This document shows, in pieces, positions 28,945-38,800 of a DNA stretch of 64,000 bases; the stretch's first letter is position 1; every line of letters starts with the position of its first letter. The notes under the pieces were generated by a model. It did not search any database, was not told the origin of the DNA, and saw nothing but the letters and a program-made list of their open reading frames with translations. Source of the DNA: Liquorilactobacillus satsumensis DSM 16230 = JCM 12392 (lineage in GTDB: Bacteria > Bacillota > Bacilli > Lactobacillales > Lactobacillaceae). The position numbers and the translations under genes were made by a program. The DNA lies in contig NZ_AZFQ01000054.1 of NCBI RefSeq assembly GCF_001435195.1, forward strand, positions 55,629 through 119,628, in the 5' to 3' direction.

Positions 28945-29112
28945 TGACAGATAAATAGCTTTTTTCTATCATATTTACATATTTAATCTGCTAAAATTTT
29001 GATCCTCAAAAATATTTTTTTAAAAACAGCTGCTAGACTAACAAAAGAGAGTAACAAAAAACATTTGGTGCACATTTCAGCACTAGCTGTTTGGAAACCA
29101 AGAACACAAAAA

Positions 29113-29143
29113 AAGAGTTCGCGACTTTTTGTCCCAAACTCTT
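29113..29143 (-). terminator. Terminator of the AraC-type regulator
   Basis: Arms AAGAGTTCGCGAC (29113-29125) and GTCCCAAACTCTT (29131-29143) with a run of seven T after the stem on the minus strand. It ends the regulator transcript before the rhamnose operon promoter. Confidence 0.8.
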
Positions 29144-29207
29144 CTATCCTTGTAATTTTTTAATTCCTTGCTGCAACTAAAAATAATGTTTGCCCACACG
29201 CCTATTT

Positions 29208-30206
29208 TTAAAATACATTGTTATTGAATTGCCGCTCAGCCAACGGTTTTTCTTTATAAAATTCATAATATTTTTTGTAAAAATAACTTTTGTTCGTAAT
29301 TCCAACTGCCTCGATTATTCTGCTTATGGGTAATGTTGTTGAAGTAATCAAAGTATGTGCTTGAGTCATTTTTTTTTGTAAAATTACTTTTGAAAAAGGC
29401 TTCCCAACTTCCCTTTTGAAAATATTGCTAAGGTAATTTTTATTATAGTTGTATTTTCCGGCTACCTTATCCAAACTAATTGTTGCATAATTTTTATCAA
29501 TTTCGGCCAACATTGCTATCACCAATTTTTGTGATTTGTTATTCTTTTTGACATCCGCAATGTGATAATCCCTCACCAAATTAGTAATCAAGATTTGCAG
29601 ATACGCCTTAATTACAGAATCAGAAAATTCTCTTTTTCGGAAATATTCCTCTATTATTTCATCTAATATTTCAGAAATTTTATGATTGTGCGCCGTCCGG
29701 AAAATCAGATAATCCTGTTTGCTGCTATTTTCACCCATTGAACTTTTTAATAAAAAGTCATACAATACGCTGCGACTTCTACGTAAATCCTTCAACAGTT
29801 CAATATTAATATTACTATTTCTGAAAAGGATGTTAATCAACAAATCGTCCTCACCCAAAGCTGCTATCGCATGTTCGGCACCAACATCTAATAATAGTAA
29901 ATCTCCTTGAACAAGTTTTACCTTATTCCCATCTACAACTTGACTAGCATTTCCTTTTAACATGTAATTAATTTCTAAAAACATGTGCGTATGTTTAGGG
30001 TAGGCAGCAAAACGATTGTGTTTACTAATATAGATATCCTTATTCCTAAAAAAATAGTCGTTCAAGACTTTCAGCTTATCCTTTTTTGATGCTTCCTTAT
30101 TAATCGCACTAGCGGGCATTTCTTCAACATACTTATGATTCTTTTGCTGCTCGGCTTCTATTGCATTAAACGTACTTAGCATATTCAAAACCCTGCTACT
30201 TAGCAC
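29208..30206 (-). CDS. AraC-family regulator with cupin domain, probably RhaR-like
   Basis: About 332 residues. A cupin sensor domain (residues 80-160, with KHTHMFLEINYMLKG) is followed by a variable middle and two C-terminal helix-turn-helix motifs (ISLDKVAGKYNYNKNYLSNI and LPISRIIEAVGITNKSYF). The frame is open to 30221, but the GTG at 30206 has GGAGGG exactly six bases before it and is preferred. Its position directly upstream of the rhamnose genes, same strand, makes it the likely L-rhamnose-responsive activator. Confidence 0.85.
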   Translation of the reverse strand: MLSSRVLNMLSTFNAIEAEQQKNHKYVEEMPASAINKEASKKDKLKVLNDYFFRNKDIYISKHNRFAAYPKHTHMFLEINYMLKGNASQVVDGNKVKLVQGDLLLLDVGAEHAIAALGEDDLLINILFRNSNINIELLKDLRRSRSVLYDFLLKSSMGENSSKQDYLIFRTAHNHKISEILDEIIEEYFRKREFSDSVIKAYLQILITNLVRDYHIADVKKNNKSQKLVIAMLAEIDKNYATISLDKVAGKYNYNKNYLSNIFKREVGKPFSKVILQKKMTQAHTLITSTTLPISRIIEAVGITNKSYFYKKYYEFYKEKPLAERQFNNNVF

Positions 30207-30359
30207 CGTTATCCCTCCCACTCAAATCGCATATCCTATTTTAGTGTCTTTGATTTTCATGAAATCGTTTTCCAACATAAGAATAACATATCCTGCAGTA
30301 CTTCCATAGCAAAGCTTTAGCTTTCGATGTGCCCAACACCTCATCAGAATGCACGATTT

Positions 30360-31748
30360 TTAGTGAATGGTTTTACCTCGCTGCCGCAGCAAATAAACTA
30401 AAGTGGCAACCAGTAAGACTGCTGCCCCCACGATCACGGAAATTCGCGTATCTGGATTAATGAACATAAAAATTACAATTACAATTAACATGCCGAAAGC
30501 AAAGTAATTGGAGTACGGATACAGCGGTAATTTGAAAGGATGGGCTGTCATCAATTCTGGATTTTCTCTCCGAAAACGCAATTCCGCTAAAAGAATCACA
30601 AACCACGGGATCATCCCTGGAAGAACGGAGGAACTAAAGACCACTACAAACAGCTCAGCAGTTGACTGCTTGTAAATCGTTGCAAGCATATTAATTGCAA
30701 AACCAACCAAGATACCACCAGCAATCCCTAAGATTGCAGCATCTGGAACCACTCGCTTAGATAATCGTCCAAAAATTCTGGGGGCATTTTCCTCATGTGC
30801 CAACTTAAAAAGCATCCGGCTGGAAGAATAAATTCCAGAATTGGCTCCTGACAAGGCGGCTGTCAGAACAACAAAGTTAATTATGGCAGCCGCCGCTGTA
30901 ATCCCCACTTTTGCAAAAGTCGAAACAAATGGCGAGCCAACTGCACTCAATTGATTCCAAGGATAGATCGTGACAATCACAAAAATTGCACCTACATAAA
31001 AAATCAAGATACGAAAAAGCACTGATTTAACAGACTTTACAATTGCTTTTTGCGGATTGGCGACTTCTCCGGCCGAAATTCCTAATAACTCAATTCCTTG
31101 GTATGAGCCAACGATGATCGACATTGAGAAAAAGAAGCCCTTGAACCCTCCTGTAAAGAAGCCCCCATGTTGCCAAAGATTGCTAAAGCCGACCGGGTGT
31201 CCTCCATTGCCAAAGCCAAAAAAGATGACCATCAATCCTAGAAGAATCATCAAGATAATCGTAATTACCTTAATCATTGCAAACCAGAACTCTAAAGAAC
31301 CGTATGCTTTAGCACTGGCAAGATTCGCAAGAACTAAAAATATGATAATGATTATTCCTGCTGCAAAGGGGTTGATTTGCGGCCACCAATATTTGAGATA
31401 TTCAGTTGCGGCAACAACCTCTGACATTCCAACAATTATGTATTCAAAAACATTTGCCCATTTAGCTAGATAACCGGCTAAGGGATGCACATATTCCGTG
31501 GCATAATCAGCAAATGACCCCGTTCCTGGATTAACATAGATCATCTCACCCAGCGCGCGCATCACAACATACAAAATGAGTCCCACAAATATATAAGCTA
31601 ACAAAACGGATGGTCCGGTCCATTTGATCGTTGCGGCTGATCCCATAAATAAGCCGACTCCGATTGCTCCACCCAGAGAGATCATCTCCATTTGCCCGGC
31701 AGTCATGGAGCGTTGGAGTTCAGGCGCATTATTCGACTTTTGTTTCAT
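30360..31748 (-). CDS. Amino-acid permease (APC superfamily, AAT type)
   Basis: A 462-residue membrane protein with about twelve hydrophobic segments. The N terminus has the amino-acid transporter signature MISLGGAIGVGLFMGSAATI, followed by the GTGSFADYATEYVHPLAGY segment and a GSYQGIELLGISAGEVANPQKAI motif. ATG 31748 follows GGAGGAAGAACAA; the earlier in-frame TTG overlaps that site. Substrate could be histidine, arginine, GABA or an aromatic residue. Its upstream region carries the 123-bp tandem repeat. Confidence 0.9.
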   Translation of the reverse strand: MKQKSNNAPELQRSMTAGQMEMISLGGAIGVGLFMGSAATIKWTGPSVLLAYIFVGLILYVVMRALGEMIYVNPGTGSFADYATEYVHPLAGYLAKWANVFEYIIVGMSEVVAATEYLKYWWPQINPFAAGIIIIIFLVLANLASAKAYGSLEFWFAMIKVITIILMILLGLMVIFFGFGNGGHPVGFSNLWQHGGFFTGGFKGFFFSMSIIVGSYQGIELLGISAGEVANPQKAIVKSVKSVLFRILIFYVGAIFVIVTIYPWNQLSAVGSPFVSTFAKVGITAAAAIINFVVLTAALSGANSGIYSSSRMLFKLAHEENAPRIFGRLSKRVVPDAAILGIAGGILVGFAINMLATIYKQSTAELFVVVFSSSVLPGMIPWFVILLAELRFRRENPELMTAHPFKLPLYPYSNYFAFGMLIVIVIFMFINPDTRISVIVGAAVLLVATLVYLLRQRGKTIH

Positions 31749-31845
31749 TTGTTCTTCCTCCAAAAAAGCTGGCAGACAGTAGTTTCACTGGCTCGCCAAC
31801 TGTTTCATTTTCTACATAAATTCAACTATGTACAATCATAGCATA

Positions 31846-32086
31846 TTAAATAGAAGTGCGACTTGCAGCGTTCAGCCTACAAAGACTATGCAGCGAATTA
31901 CAAAGTAACCTGGGTTGGGGTTACGCGTAATTCGAGCTTAGACTTAGGCGGCTGCTGCTAGGAACACGTTAAATAGAAGTGCGACTTGCAGCGCCCAGCC
32001 TACAAAGACTATACAGCGAATTACAAAGTAACCTGGGTTGGGGTTATGCGTAATTCGAGCTTAGGCTTAGGCGGCGGCTAGAAGCA
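31846..32086. repeat. Two-copy tandem repeat of about 123 bp with internal dyads
   Basis: Copy 1 begins at 31846 and copy 2 at 31969, both with TTAAATAGAAGTGCGACTTG. Only about five substitutions separate the first 105 bases; the ends differ by an indel. Each unit contains an internal palindrome: GCGAATTAC...GTAACC pairs with GGTTAC...GTAATTCG around TGGGTTGG. It fills the gap between the histidine kinase and the permease. No open frame crosses it. Confidence 0.9.
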
Positions 32087-32145
32087 CTTCTAAAAAAGGG
32101 ACACTGTTGATTGCCATTAGGCATTTACCCAACGATCCATCCACT

Positions 32146-33393
32146 TTATTTAACCGGTTTAAAACTTACACTAAAGAAAAGCTGATCGTCACGATAGCGC
32201 ACACTTAGTTTTGCCTTGAAAGTCGCTATTAAGCTCTGTGCCATTGAAAGTCCGATTCCAAACCCTTTTTTCTGACTATTATGTGATTTATCGTCGCGAT
32301 AAAAGCGTTCAAAAAAGCGGCTGTAGTTGCTGTTCTTTCCTGCAACATAAGTGTTTCCAACCAAAAGAGTCACTCTTCTTTGCCGTTTATCAGTTGTTAA
32401 ATATGCGGTAACGGTTCCTTTGTCATCACAATATTTGTTAGCGTTGTCGAGAAGAATGTTACATAGCTCGTAGAAACTGTTCTCATCAGCCCTAATTTTT
32501 AATCCCGGCATGACCTTAACTTTAAAAGTCTTATCTTCTTGCATTATAATTGCTTTAAAGCTATCTGTTGCACGTTTAAAAGTCGCGGAAGCATCGATTG
32601 TAGTTAAAGTTACTTTAGGCTGCTCTTCCATCCGTGCTAATGAAATTAGATTGTTAATCAAGCGGGTCAAGCGATCCACTTGCTGCTCGTTGCTAGTTGT
32701 CCACTCAGATTTTCCATTCATTAACTCTTGCAGCTCAGTGTTAGCCTTAATGATCGACAATGGCGTTTTCAATTCATGCCCTGCATTTGTAATAAATTCT
32801 TTCTGCCGCTTTTCGGCCTGCACAATCGGCTTAATCGCTCGTTTAGAAAACGCAATTAAGATTAAGGTAAAAAGCAATAGGCTGATCGCCCCGAGAAACA
32901 AGCCAATTTCCATAATATTATTAGTACTTTCCATAATAACTGACTCATCTAGGAAAACAATATTCGTCTTGCCGTGTTTGTGTGTAACTTTATATGAATA
33001 ATTTGACATGACAGAACGAATTGTCCCGTCCTTTCGTCCACTGCGGTACACTCGGCGACCAAGATCCATAATGGTATCTCTAGAAATGCTGATAATATGG
33101 GTATCATCCAGTGCCGTTTGTTTTCCTTTTTTATCAAAAGAAACACTGAAGTAGCGGTATTGATACAAACTTTCTTGGTTAAAAGAAGGTCCAAACCGTT
33201 TTTTTACATTTTGTGTATTAATCTGTGAATTTATCTGTCCATCATTTTGAGAAAGAATAATCAGTACATTATTAATCTGTTGTTTAGCACGATATGCTGA
33301 AATACCGATTATGCTACCAATGACCGTCAATAAAACAATGAACAAAGCGGCTGTAGAAAGTCCAATAAAGCGATATCGAAATTTCTGAATCAT
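32146..33393 (-). CDS. Sensor histidine kinase
   Basis: A 415-residue membrane kinase. Two membrane segments (about residues 8-32 and 158-182) bracket a roughly 125-residue extracellular sensor domain. The phosphorylated histidine is in NAGHELKTPLSIIKANTEL, the N-box in LCNILLDNANKYCDDKG, and the G-box in KGFGIGLSMAQSL; no HAMP domain is obvious. Its ATG directly follows the regulator's stop codon, so the pair is coupled. The stimulus is unknown. Kinase and regulator are cotranscribed with a small alarmone synthetase, which suggests a stress role. Confidence 0.9.
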   Translation of the reverse strand: MIQKFRYRFIGLSTAALFIVLLTVIGSIIGISAYRAKQQINNVLIILSQNDGQINSQINTQNVKKRFGPSFNQESLYQYRYFSVSFDKKGKQTALDDTHIISISRDTIMDLGRRVYRSGRKDGTIRSVMSNYSYKVTHKHGKTNIVFLDESVIMESTNNIMEIGLFLGAISLLLFTLILIAFSKRAIKPIVQAEKRQKEFITNAGHELKTPLSIIKANTELQELMNGKSEWTTSNEQQVDRLTRLINNLISLARMEEQPKVTLTTIDASATFKRATDSFKAIIMQEDKTFKVKVMPGLKIRADENSFYELCNILLDNANKYCDDKGTVTAYLTTDKRQRRVTLLVGNTYVAGKNSNYSRFFERFYRDDKSHNSQKKGFGIGLSMAQSLIATFKAKLSVRYRDDQLFFSVSFKPVK

Positions 33394-34077
33394 TTAAAGC
33401 CCCCCTTTATCAGTCTTGACTAGCTGGTAAGGGCCACCCTTTTCTCCCCGAATTTCGACGTGAGCATTCACCGCACGCAGTTTTTGCCGCAGATAAGAAA
33501 TATAGATCCATAACGTCTCTTGTTCAACATCTTCATCATTATCCCAAATATGCTCAATCAAAACATCGCTGGCAATTTCTTTATTGGCATTCAAAATCAG
33601 CAGATTCAACAGCCTCGTTTCTTTGGCCGAAAGACTGATAGAGTTAAAACTCTCAAGCCGCTGTTCATTACTATCAAGGGTGATGTCACCAAAGTTCAAA
33701 ACATCATTGCCATAGTCTTCAGTTCTTCGCTCGAGTGAACGCAACCGCGCTAACAGTTCCTTTAGTGAAAACGGCTTAGTCAGATAATCATCCGCACCAG
33801 CATCAAGGCCAGTGACCTTATCGTCAACTTCTGACATTGCCGTTAACATGATTACATAGGTTTGATCCCCCGCAGCCCGAATCCTTTTTAACGCCTCAAT
33901 CCCTGTCAAAAGCGGCATCATGATATCAAAAATCATTAAATCGTAAACACCTTGACTAGCTTTTTCAACAGCCTCTTGCCCATCATAGACAGGAACAACG
34001 CTATACCCTCTGCTGTTTAATGCTGTAACCAGCACCTTAGAAAGTTGTTTTTCGTCTTCAGCTAGTAATATTCGCAT
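33394..34077 (-). CDS. OmpR-family response regulator
   Basis: About 227 residues: a receiver domain with the phosphorylated aspartate in YDLMIFDIMMPLL, the conserved lysine in YLTKPFSLKELLARL, and a C-terminal winged helix (residues 130-225). The frame is open to 34104, but AAGGAGG stands seven bases before ATG 34077, which is the better start. It is followed at once by the kinase gene and preceded by the alarmone synthetase gene at a 13-base gap. The target genes are not evident. Confidence 0.92.
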   Translation of the reverse strand: MRILLAEDEKQLSKVLVTALNSRGYSVVPVYDGQEAVEKASQGVYDLMIFDIMMPLLTGIEALKRIRAAGDQTYVIMLTAMSEVDDKVTGLDAGADDYLTKPFSLKELLARLRSLERRTEDYGNDVLNFGDITLDSNEQRLESFNSISLSAKETRLLNLLILNANKEIASDVLIEHIWDNDEDVEQETLWIYISYLRQKLRAVNAHVEIRGEKGGPYQLVKTDKGGL

Positions 34078-34090
34078 GCTAAAAGCCTCC

Positions 34091-34702
34091 TTAATGATTT
34101 TCATGAATCAACTGCCGAATTGTCTGCATTTGGACATCGCAAGAAGCCAGTTGATCTGCACACCGTTTTAATTCTTTAACAATTTGTTTTGAATTTTCAA
34201 TCGTATGTTTATATTTCATCTCATGCTCTAAGCTAGCCCAAGAGTCCATGGCAATTGTCCGTAACTGAACCTCTACAAAGTACCCGCCAGGCGTAGCTTC
34301 AGCGATTGCTGGATACGAAGTTGCAACTTTTAAAATAAGATGATAACTCCGATATCCATTCGGTTTGGAGTGAGTGATATAGTCTTTTTCTTTGACAACT
34401 GTACACCAATCTGCAGCCTTCAAAAGTTCAATAGCACGATAAACATCATCAATAAAGTTGCAGACAATTCGGACCCCAATCGCATCTTTGCAGTCATAGA
34501 GTGCGCCTTGCGGAGACAGTGGAAAACCTTTACGCTGACACTTTTCTGTCATACTTTCTTCGGTCTTAACACGCCCAATTAAATGTTCATACAACTTTGT
34601 CTTATTATTAGCAATTTCTTTCTGGTTAAGGGCGTTTAATTTCCCCAACACATCGTCCCTTATTTTTGTGAGATAAGGTTTGAACTCCCCATATATTTCC
34701 AT
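34091..34702 (-). CDS. Small alarmone synthetase (RelA/SpoT nucleotidyltransferase domain)
   Basis: About 203 residues, the size of RelQ/RelP-type single-domain (p)ppGpp synthetases, with no hydrolase, TGS or ACT domain. Active-site elements are visible: RVKTEESMTEK (usual RVKSxES), DAIGVRIVCNF (D-x2-G-R), KDYITHSKPNGYRSYHLI, and VEVQLRTIAMDSWASLEHEMKYK (the E-x-Q-x-RT and H segment). It should transfer pyrophosphate from ATP to GDP or GTP. ATG 34702 is used because AAAGGA lies nine bases before it. It is the first gene of a unit with a two-component system, an unusual partner. Confidence 0.85.
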   Translation of the reverse strand: MEIYGEFKPYLTKIRDDVLGKLNALNQKEIANNKTKLYEHLIGRVKTEESMTEKCQRKGFPLSPQGALYDCKDAIGVRIVCNFIDDVYRAIELLKAADWCTVVKEKDYITHSKPNGYRSYHLILKVATSYPAIAEATPGGYFVEVQLRTIAMDSWASLEHEMKYKHTIENSKQIVKELKRCADQLASCDVQMQTIRQLIHENH

Positions 34703-34711
34703 AATCGTCAT

Positions 34712-35013
34712 TCCTTTAATCTATATCAATTAAACATTATAACAGTCTTCATGCCAATTGCTATCTAAACAAGGGCATTGCGTCAGAAATTAAAATTTGC
34801 TCAATTCCTCTCATGCTTACCGCTAAAAATGTTTTATACGTTAAACCTTCTCTTTTAACGCAGCTTGTAGATAACTTTCATCATTGACATTTGGAAATGT
34901 ACTATCATACACCATACCAGCAAAATATTAAATTTATGTGTAAAAAGATTGAATAACAGCTAACTTAACCTTTTATTGAGAAATGCCACAGTTTTCAAAC
35001 AAGTGATCTAACT
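34712..35013. other. Intergenic stretch between divergent genes
   Basis: Between the alarmone synthetase (minus) and the NmrA-like gene (plus). It contains a perfect -35-like TTGACA at 34884-34889, but no clear -10 at the right distance, and no open frame. Confidence 0.4.
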
Positions 35014-35066
35014 ACTCATTCCAAGCTAAAGTGGTGTAAAATCTAAGCATAGAATGAGTTTTTTTT
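35014..35066 (+). terminator. Hairpin plus U-run just upstream of the NmrA-like gene
   Basis: ACTCATTC (35014-35021) pairs with GAATGAGT (35052-35059), followed by eight T. Nothing is annotated on the plus strand before it, and the next gene starts 31 bases later. It could end a small RNA or act as an attenuator for that gene. Confidence 0.55.
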
Positions 35067-35097
35067 AGGTAACACTTAATCTTGAGGAGGTTTAAAC

Positions 35098-35760
35098 ATG
35101 ACATCTGTCTTCTTAGTTGGCGCACATGGCAAGGTTGGACGGTTGCTAGTTCCAAAGTTGATTAATCAAGGACTGACGGTCTCAGCTGGGCTGCGAGACC
35201 TCGCACAAGCGTCCGTTTTACCTGATAGCCCGCTTGTCATTCCACAGCATTTTGATTTAACAGCCTTACCCGAAACCATCGCACACCAATTCAAACAAAG
35301 CGGCGCTGATACGATCGTTTTCTCAGCCGGTTCTGGCGGCAATACGGGTGATGATCAGACACTGATTGTTGACCTAGATGGGGCAATCAAGACCATGGAA
35401 GCTGCCCAAGTTGCCGGAATTACGCGCTATATTATGGTCAGTTCTGCAGCCAGCAACCAACGTGAACTTTGGGACAAAACTGGTATTAAGCCCTATATGA
35501 TCGCAAAATACTACGCTGACAAAGCGCTTATTCAAACTGACTTAGATTATACCATCGTGCGTCCAGGTCCGCTCACAGATTCTCAAGGAACTGGCAATAT
35601 TAAGTTAGTTTCAAAAAATGCCGCTTTAACGGATTTAAGTATTCCTAGAGATGATGTCGCAGCGGTAATTGCTGCAATTATTAATAATCGCAATACGTTT
35701 CGTAAAAGTTACACTCTCGGCGGTGGGACCATCAGTATCAAAGATGCCTTTAAAATCTAA
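35098..35760 (+). CDS. NmrA/atypical SDR-family NAD(P)-binding protein
   Basis: A 220-residue Rossmann-fold protein of the atypical SDR (YwnB/NmrA-like) group. The nucleotide loop is VGAHGKVGRLLVPKL at residues 7-21; the YMVSSAASN segment and a lysine in YMIAKYYADKAL follow, then DYTIVRPGPLTDSQGTG. Family members act as NAD(P)H-linked reductases or redox sensors, and many are uncharacterised. ATG 35098 has GAGGAGGTTTAAAC. It is the only plus-strand gene in this part and is convergent with the glucansucrase gene. Confidence 0.85.
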   Translation: MTSVFLVGAHGKVGRLLVPKLINQGLTVSAGLRDLAQASVLPDSPLVIPQHFDLTALPETIAHQFKQSGADTIVFSAGSGGNTGDDQTLIVDLDGAIKTMEAAQVAGITRYIMVSSAASNQRELWDKTGIKPYMIAKYYADKALIQTDLDYTIVRPGPLTDSQGTGNIKLVSKNAALTDLSIPRDDVAAVIAAIINNRNTFRKSYTLGGGTISIKDAFKI

Positions 35761-35791
35761 GTAATATCCAGCGCTTTAAGCTTAATCTCAG

Positions 35792-35840
35792 AAAAAACTG
35801 ACATCTTCGACTCAGACTGCGTCAAAGGTGCCAGTTTTTT
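35792..35840. terminator. Bidirectional terminator between the NmrA-like and glucansucrase genes
   Basis: AAAAAACTGACATCTTCGAC (35792-35811) and GTCAAAGGTGCCAGTTTTTT (35821-35840) pair imperfectly, with T runs on both strands. Confidence 0.8.
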
Positions 35841-35884
35841 GTATTTTTCAATTATGAGCGTAAACTCATCATTGTGTTAAATAA

Positions 35885-38800
35885 TTACTCCGCAGGCTCG
35901 GCGATTAAGGTTTCCGGCAAGAGTCGCTGTGCAACAGGGGAATCTTCCCCAACAAAGAAGTAACTGTTATGCGCATCACGCAGCACATAACCAATTCCAC
36001 GGCCCAAGATATTTGTTCCATTTAAATACTTAGCAGACCAACTGGTAATTTTAACACTCGGATCAAGCGGCTTATGCGTTGAAGCTTGAATAGCAGTAAA
36101 TAAATCTGGGTATTCGGTTTCCAGCAAGCTTAAGAAAGCACCACCGTATTGTTTTTGGTACTCTCCACCGCCAATTGTGTTGGCGACATAGAGCAAACGA
36201 TGAATCTTAGAATCAGCCAGTTGATTACCGCGTTCATCGGTTCGATTAACCGTGACAAGCTCTTTTGTAGGCAGGTTATAAAGCTGATCCGGGACCCAGT
36301 CAGCAATTGCTTGAATACCGGCTGCATGCAGCGCCTTGAGTGCATTGCGCAGATCATCAACTGTCCCATATTTGGTAGGTGTACCAAAACCTAGATCATA
36401 GCGATCAGTAAATGCATACCCATTATCAATCGTCGCATCCAAGAATGTGTGATCGCCACTTGAACGATACTGTGGTGCCAGTTCGAAGCTCGTAATTCCT
36501 AACGCTTTAAATAGTGCTGTCTTCTTGGCAATCACGACATTGGCATTTTCATCATGTGTTTCTGGATAAGAAATGAAGTTCGAAAAGCCTTCAAAAATAA
36601 CATTTGAATCTAACGCAGCGTTTGAATGGAAAATTTTCCCATCAGCTTGTGGAAGTGTTGTCGCAGTTGTCCGCGCATCTTGAGTCGCACTTGCACCTGC
36701 TGGCACCCAAACTGCTAGATACCCAGTCACTGCTGGATTAGCATATCCTTGAACACTCGTGTTAGCTTCGGTCTGCCCATTAACTACGAGATTCTGATTG
36801 GTAAAAATCAGATCACCTGCGTCATTAGTATAAGCTAACGGTGCACCTTCATCAGTTGGATAATTGATTACTCCAGTTTCGGTGGTCAAAACAGCTGCCC
36901 GGTAGGCTTGCTTGCGATGAGCAGCCCCCATATGCAAAATCACTTGTGCGCCATCTTTTAATTCTAAGGCAGTATTATTGCCAATCACTACTCCAATTCC
37001 TTCAGTCCGCGTTTCTGCCGTTCCCTGATCAGCGGCCGTCATCGCTCCTTTACCGAAACGTACACTGGTCAAAATATCATTGCTGTCAACAGACATCGTC
37101 TGCCCTCCAGCCACGTACTTGATTCTTGTTTTTAATAGGTTAGCAATTGTGTCATAGTAAATTGTCTTATTAGCCAGATATTGACCACCTTCCAGATACA
37201 TATCACCATAATAAACTCGCGGAATTGAATCCTTGTTAGTCAAAAGCATTGCATAAGCACTTGGCATATTATAGCGATTATATTCTTTAGTGGTTGAGGC
37301 TTGATCTGCATAATAGAGTTCCAAGCCCTGTTGTAATTGTGCCCAGGTAAAGGCTCCGTATTCTCCGCCAGTAGCTGCTTGAACAGCTTTTTGAATCTGG
37401 TCTTGTGAATTAGAATCATGTGCACGCACAAACGTGTAGTTTGGAATTGCAGTATTTTCAGTACTATCATTTGCCCGATTAATCAAATACCATTGTAAGA
37501 AACGTGCCATCTTGTCGTTGGCTTCAGGACCGCTTTCCAAAGAATAATTCATCTGACCGACAACATAATCGTCCATCGTTAACTGGTTAGCACCTTGATC
37601 AAAGATATACTGTGGATCGTCTGAACCCCAGTCCTCTAAAATCGATAAATGTGCATTAGCCGCCTGATCATTTTGATCGACATGATAAGCGTTTTTAAAG
37701 TATTCCGCTGCGATTTGCAATAAGTCCGCGTCAACATTATCAACTGCATCTACGCGAATTCCATCAAAATTGGCGGTCGCATCATTGGCAGTGATGGTAC
37801 CAAAATTCATTAAATAATGTAACCAGTTCAATTCTTCAGCCTGCACAATCGGGTTGGAATTATCAATATCGTTGGCCAAGAGAAATTCCGAGCCTTTATT
37901 TTCATTATTCTTAATATATGAAGGCACATAACCTAGAATACGAGCTTTGGAATTGGCCTTGGGAGTACGCTTACTGTTTTGATAAGCTAAGAAACCGCCC
38001 TGAAGCGACTGCAGGCCATCTGAACTGACATCTTCAGAAGATTTATTCCAAATCTCTTCTGTTTTAATAAAGTTATGCAGCAATTGGCGCAACCAGTTGG
38101 CGGTTGCTGTCAGCATCAAATTCTTTTCAAATGCAATTTGTACGTTTTGCGCAGCGCTCGCGAGTACTCTGAAACTATCATTAGCTGAAAATTGCTGCTT
38201 ACTTTGCACAATTCCTTGTGCAACCAGATAGTTCAAATAGTCAGCTTGAATGGCCTTACTTGGCCACCAAGCCATTAGCAGCGGGCGAAAATCAGTCTCA
38301 GTTGTTTTGACCCAACGCTGTCCATCACTTAAAATTTCTGTGGGCCGATACCATGAATCAGCTGTCAAATATCCATCAATATTCTCAAAACTCTTTGCAG
38401 TGTAAGAATAAGCAACATTATGAGCTGCAAAGGCTGCGATTGCTTTTGCTGAACTCGGCTGACTTGGAATAGTTTGTGCAACTAGTTCAACGACCTGCCC
38501 CGTTAGGACATCAGAATAATAACTTTTGCCATTAACAGTTTCGAGTGTATCTTTAGCTAAATATCCATCTTCATCAAAATAATAAGTTGCCCCCGCAATT
38601 GTTTGTAATCCAGTTACGTATGACCCAATGCTATTGAAGTAGTAGATGTGTCCATCTTGAGCGGTAAAAAATCCTGAAGCTGCTGGAGTACCATCGCTTT
38701 GATAAGCAGTTTTTTGACTGCCGACTGTCAAAACATACGGAATTGCATTACCTGAGGACTTATCAAAGTAGTAAGTCACCCCTCCAACCTTTTCAAATTC

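Noticed and set aside
31057-31473. 138-codon plus-strand frame inside the amino-acid permease gene
   Set aside because: It is antisense to a gene with clear family motifs and has no ribosome binding site or recognisable domain.
31846-32086. Tandem repeat considered as a CRISPR array
   Set aside because: Only two long units (123 bp), near-identical throughout, with no spacers and no cas genes.
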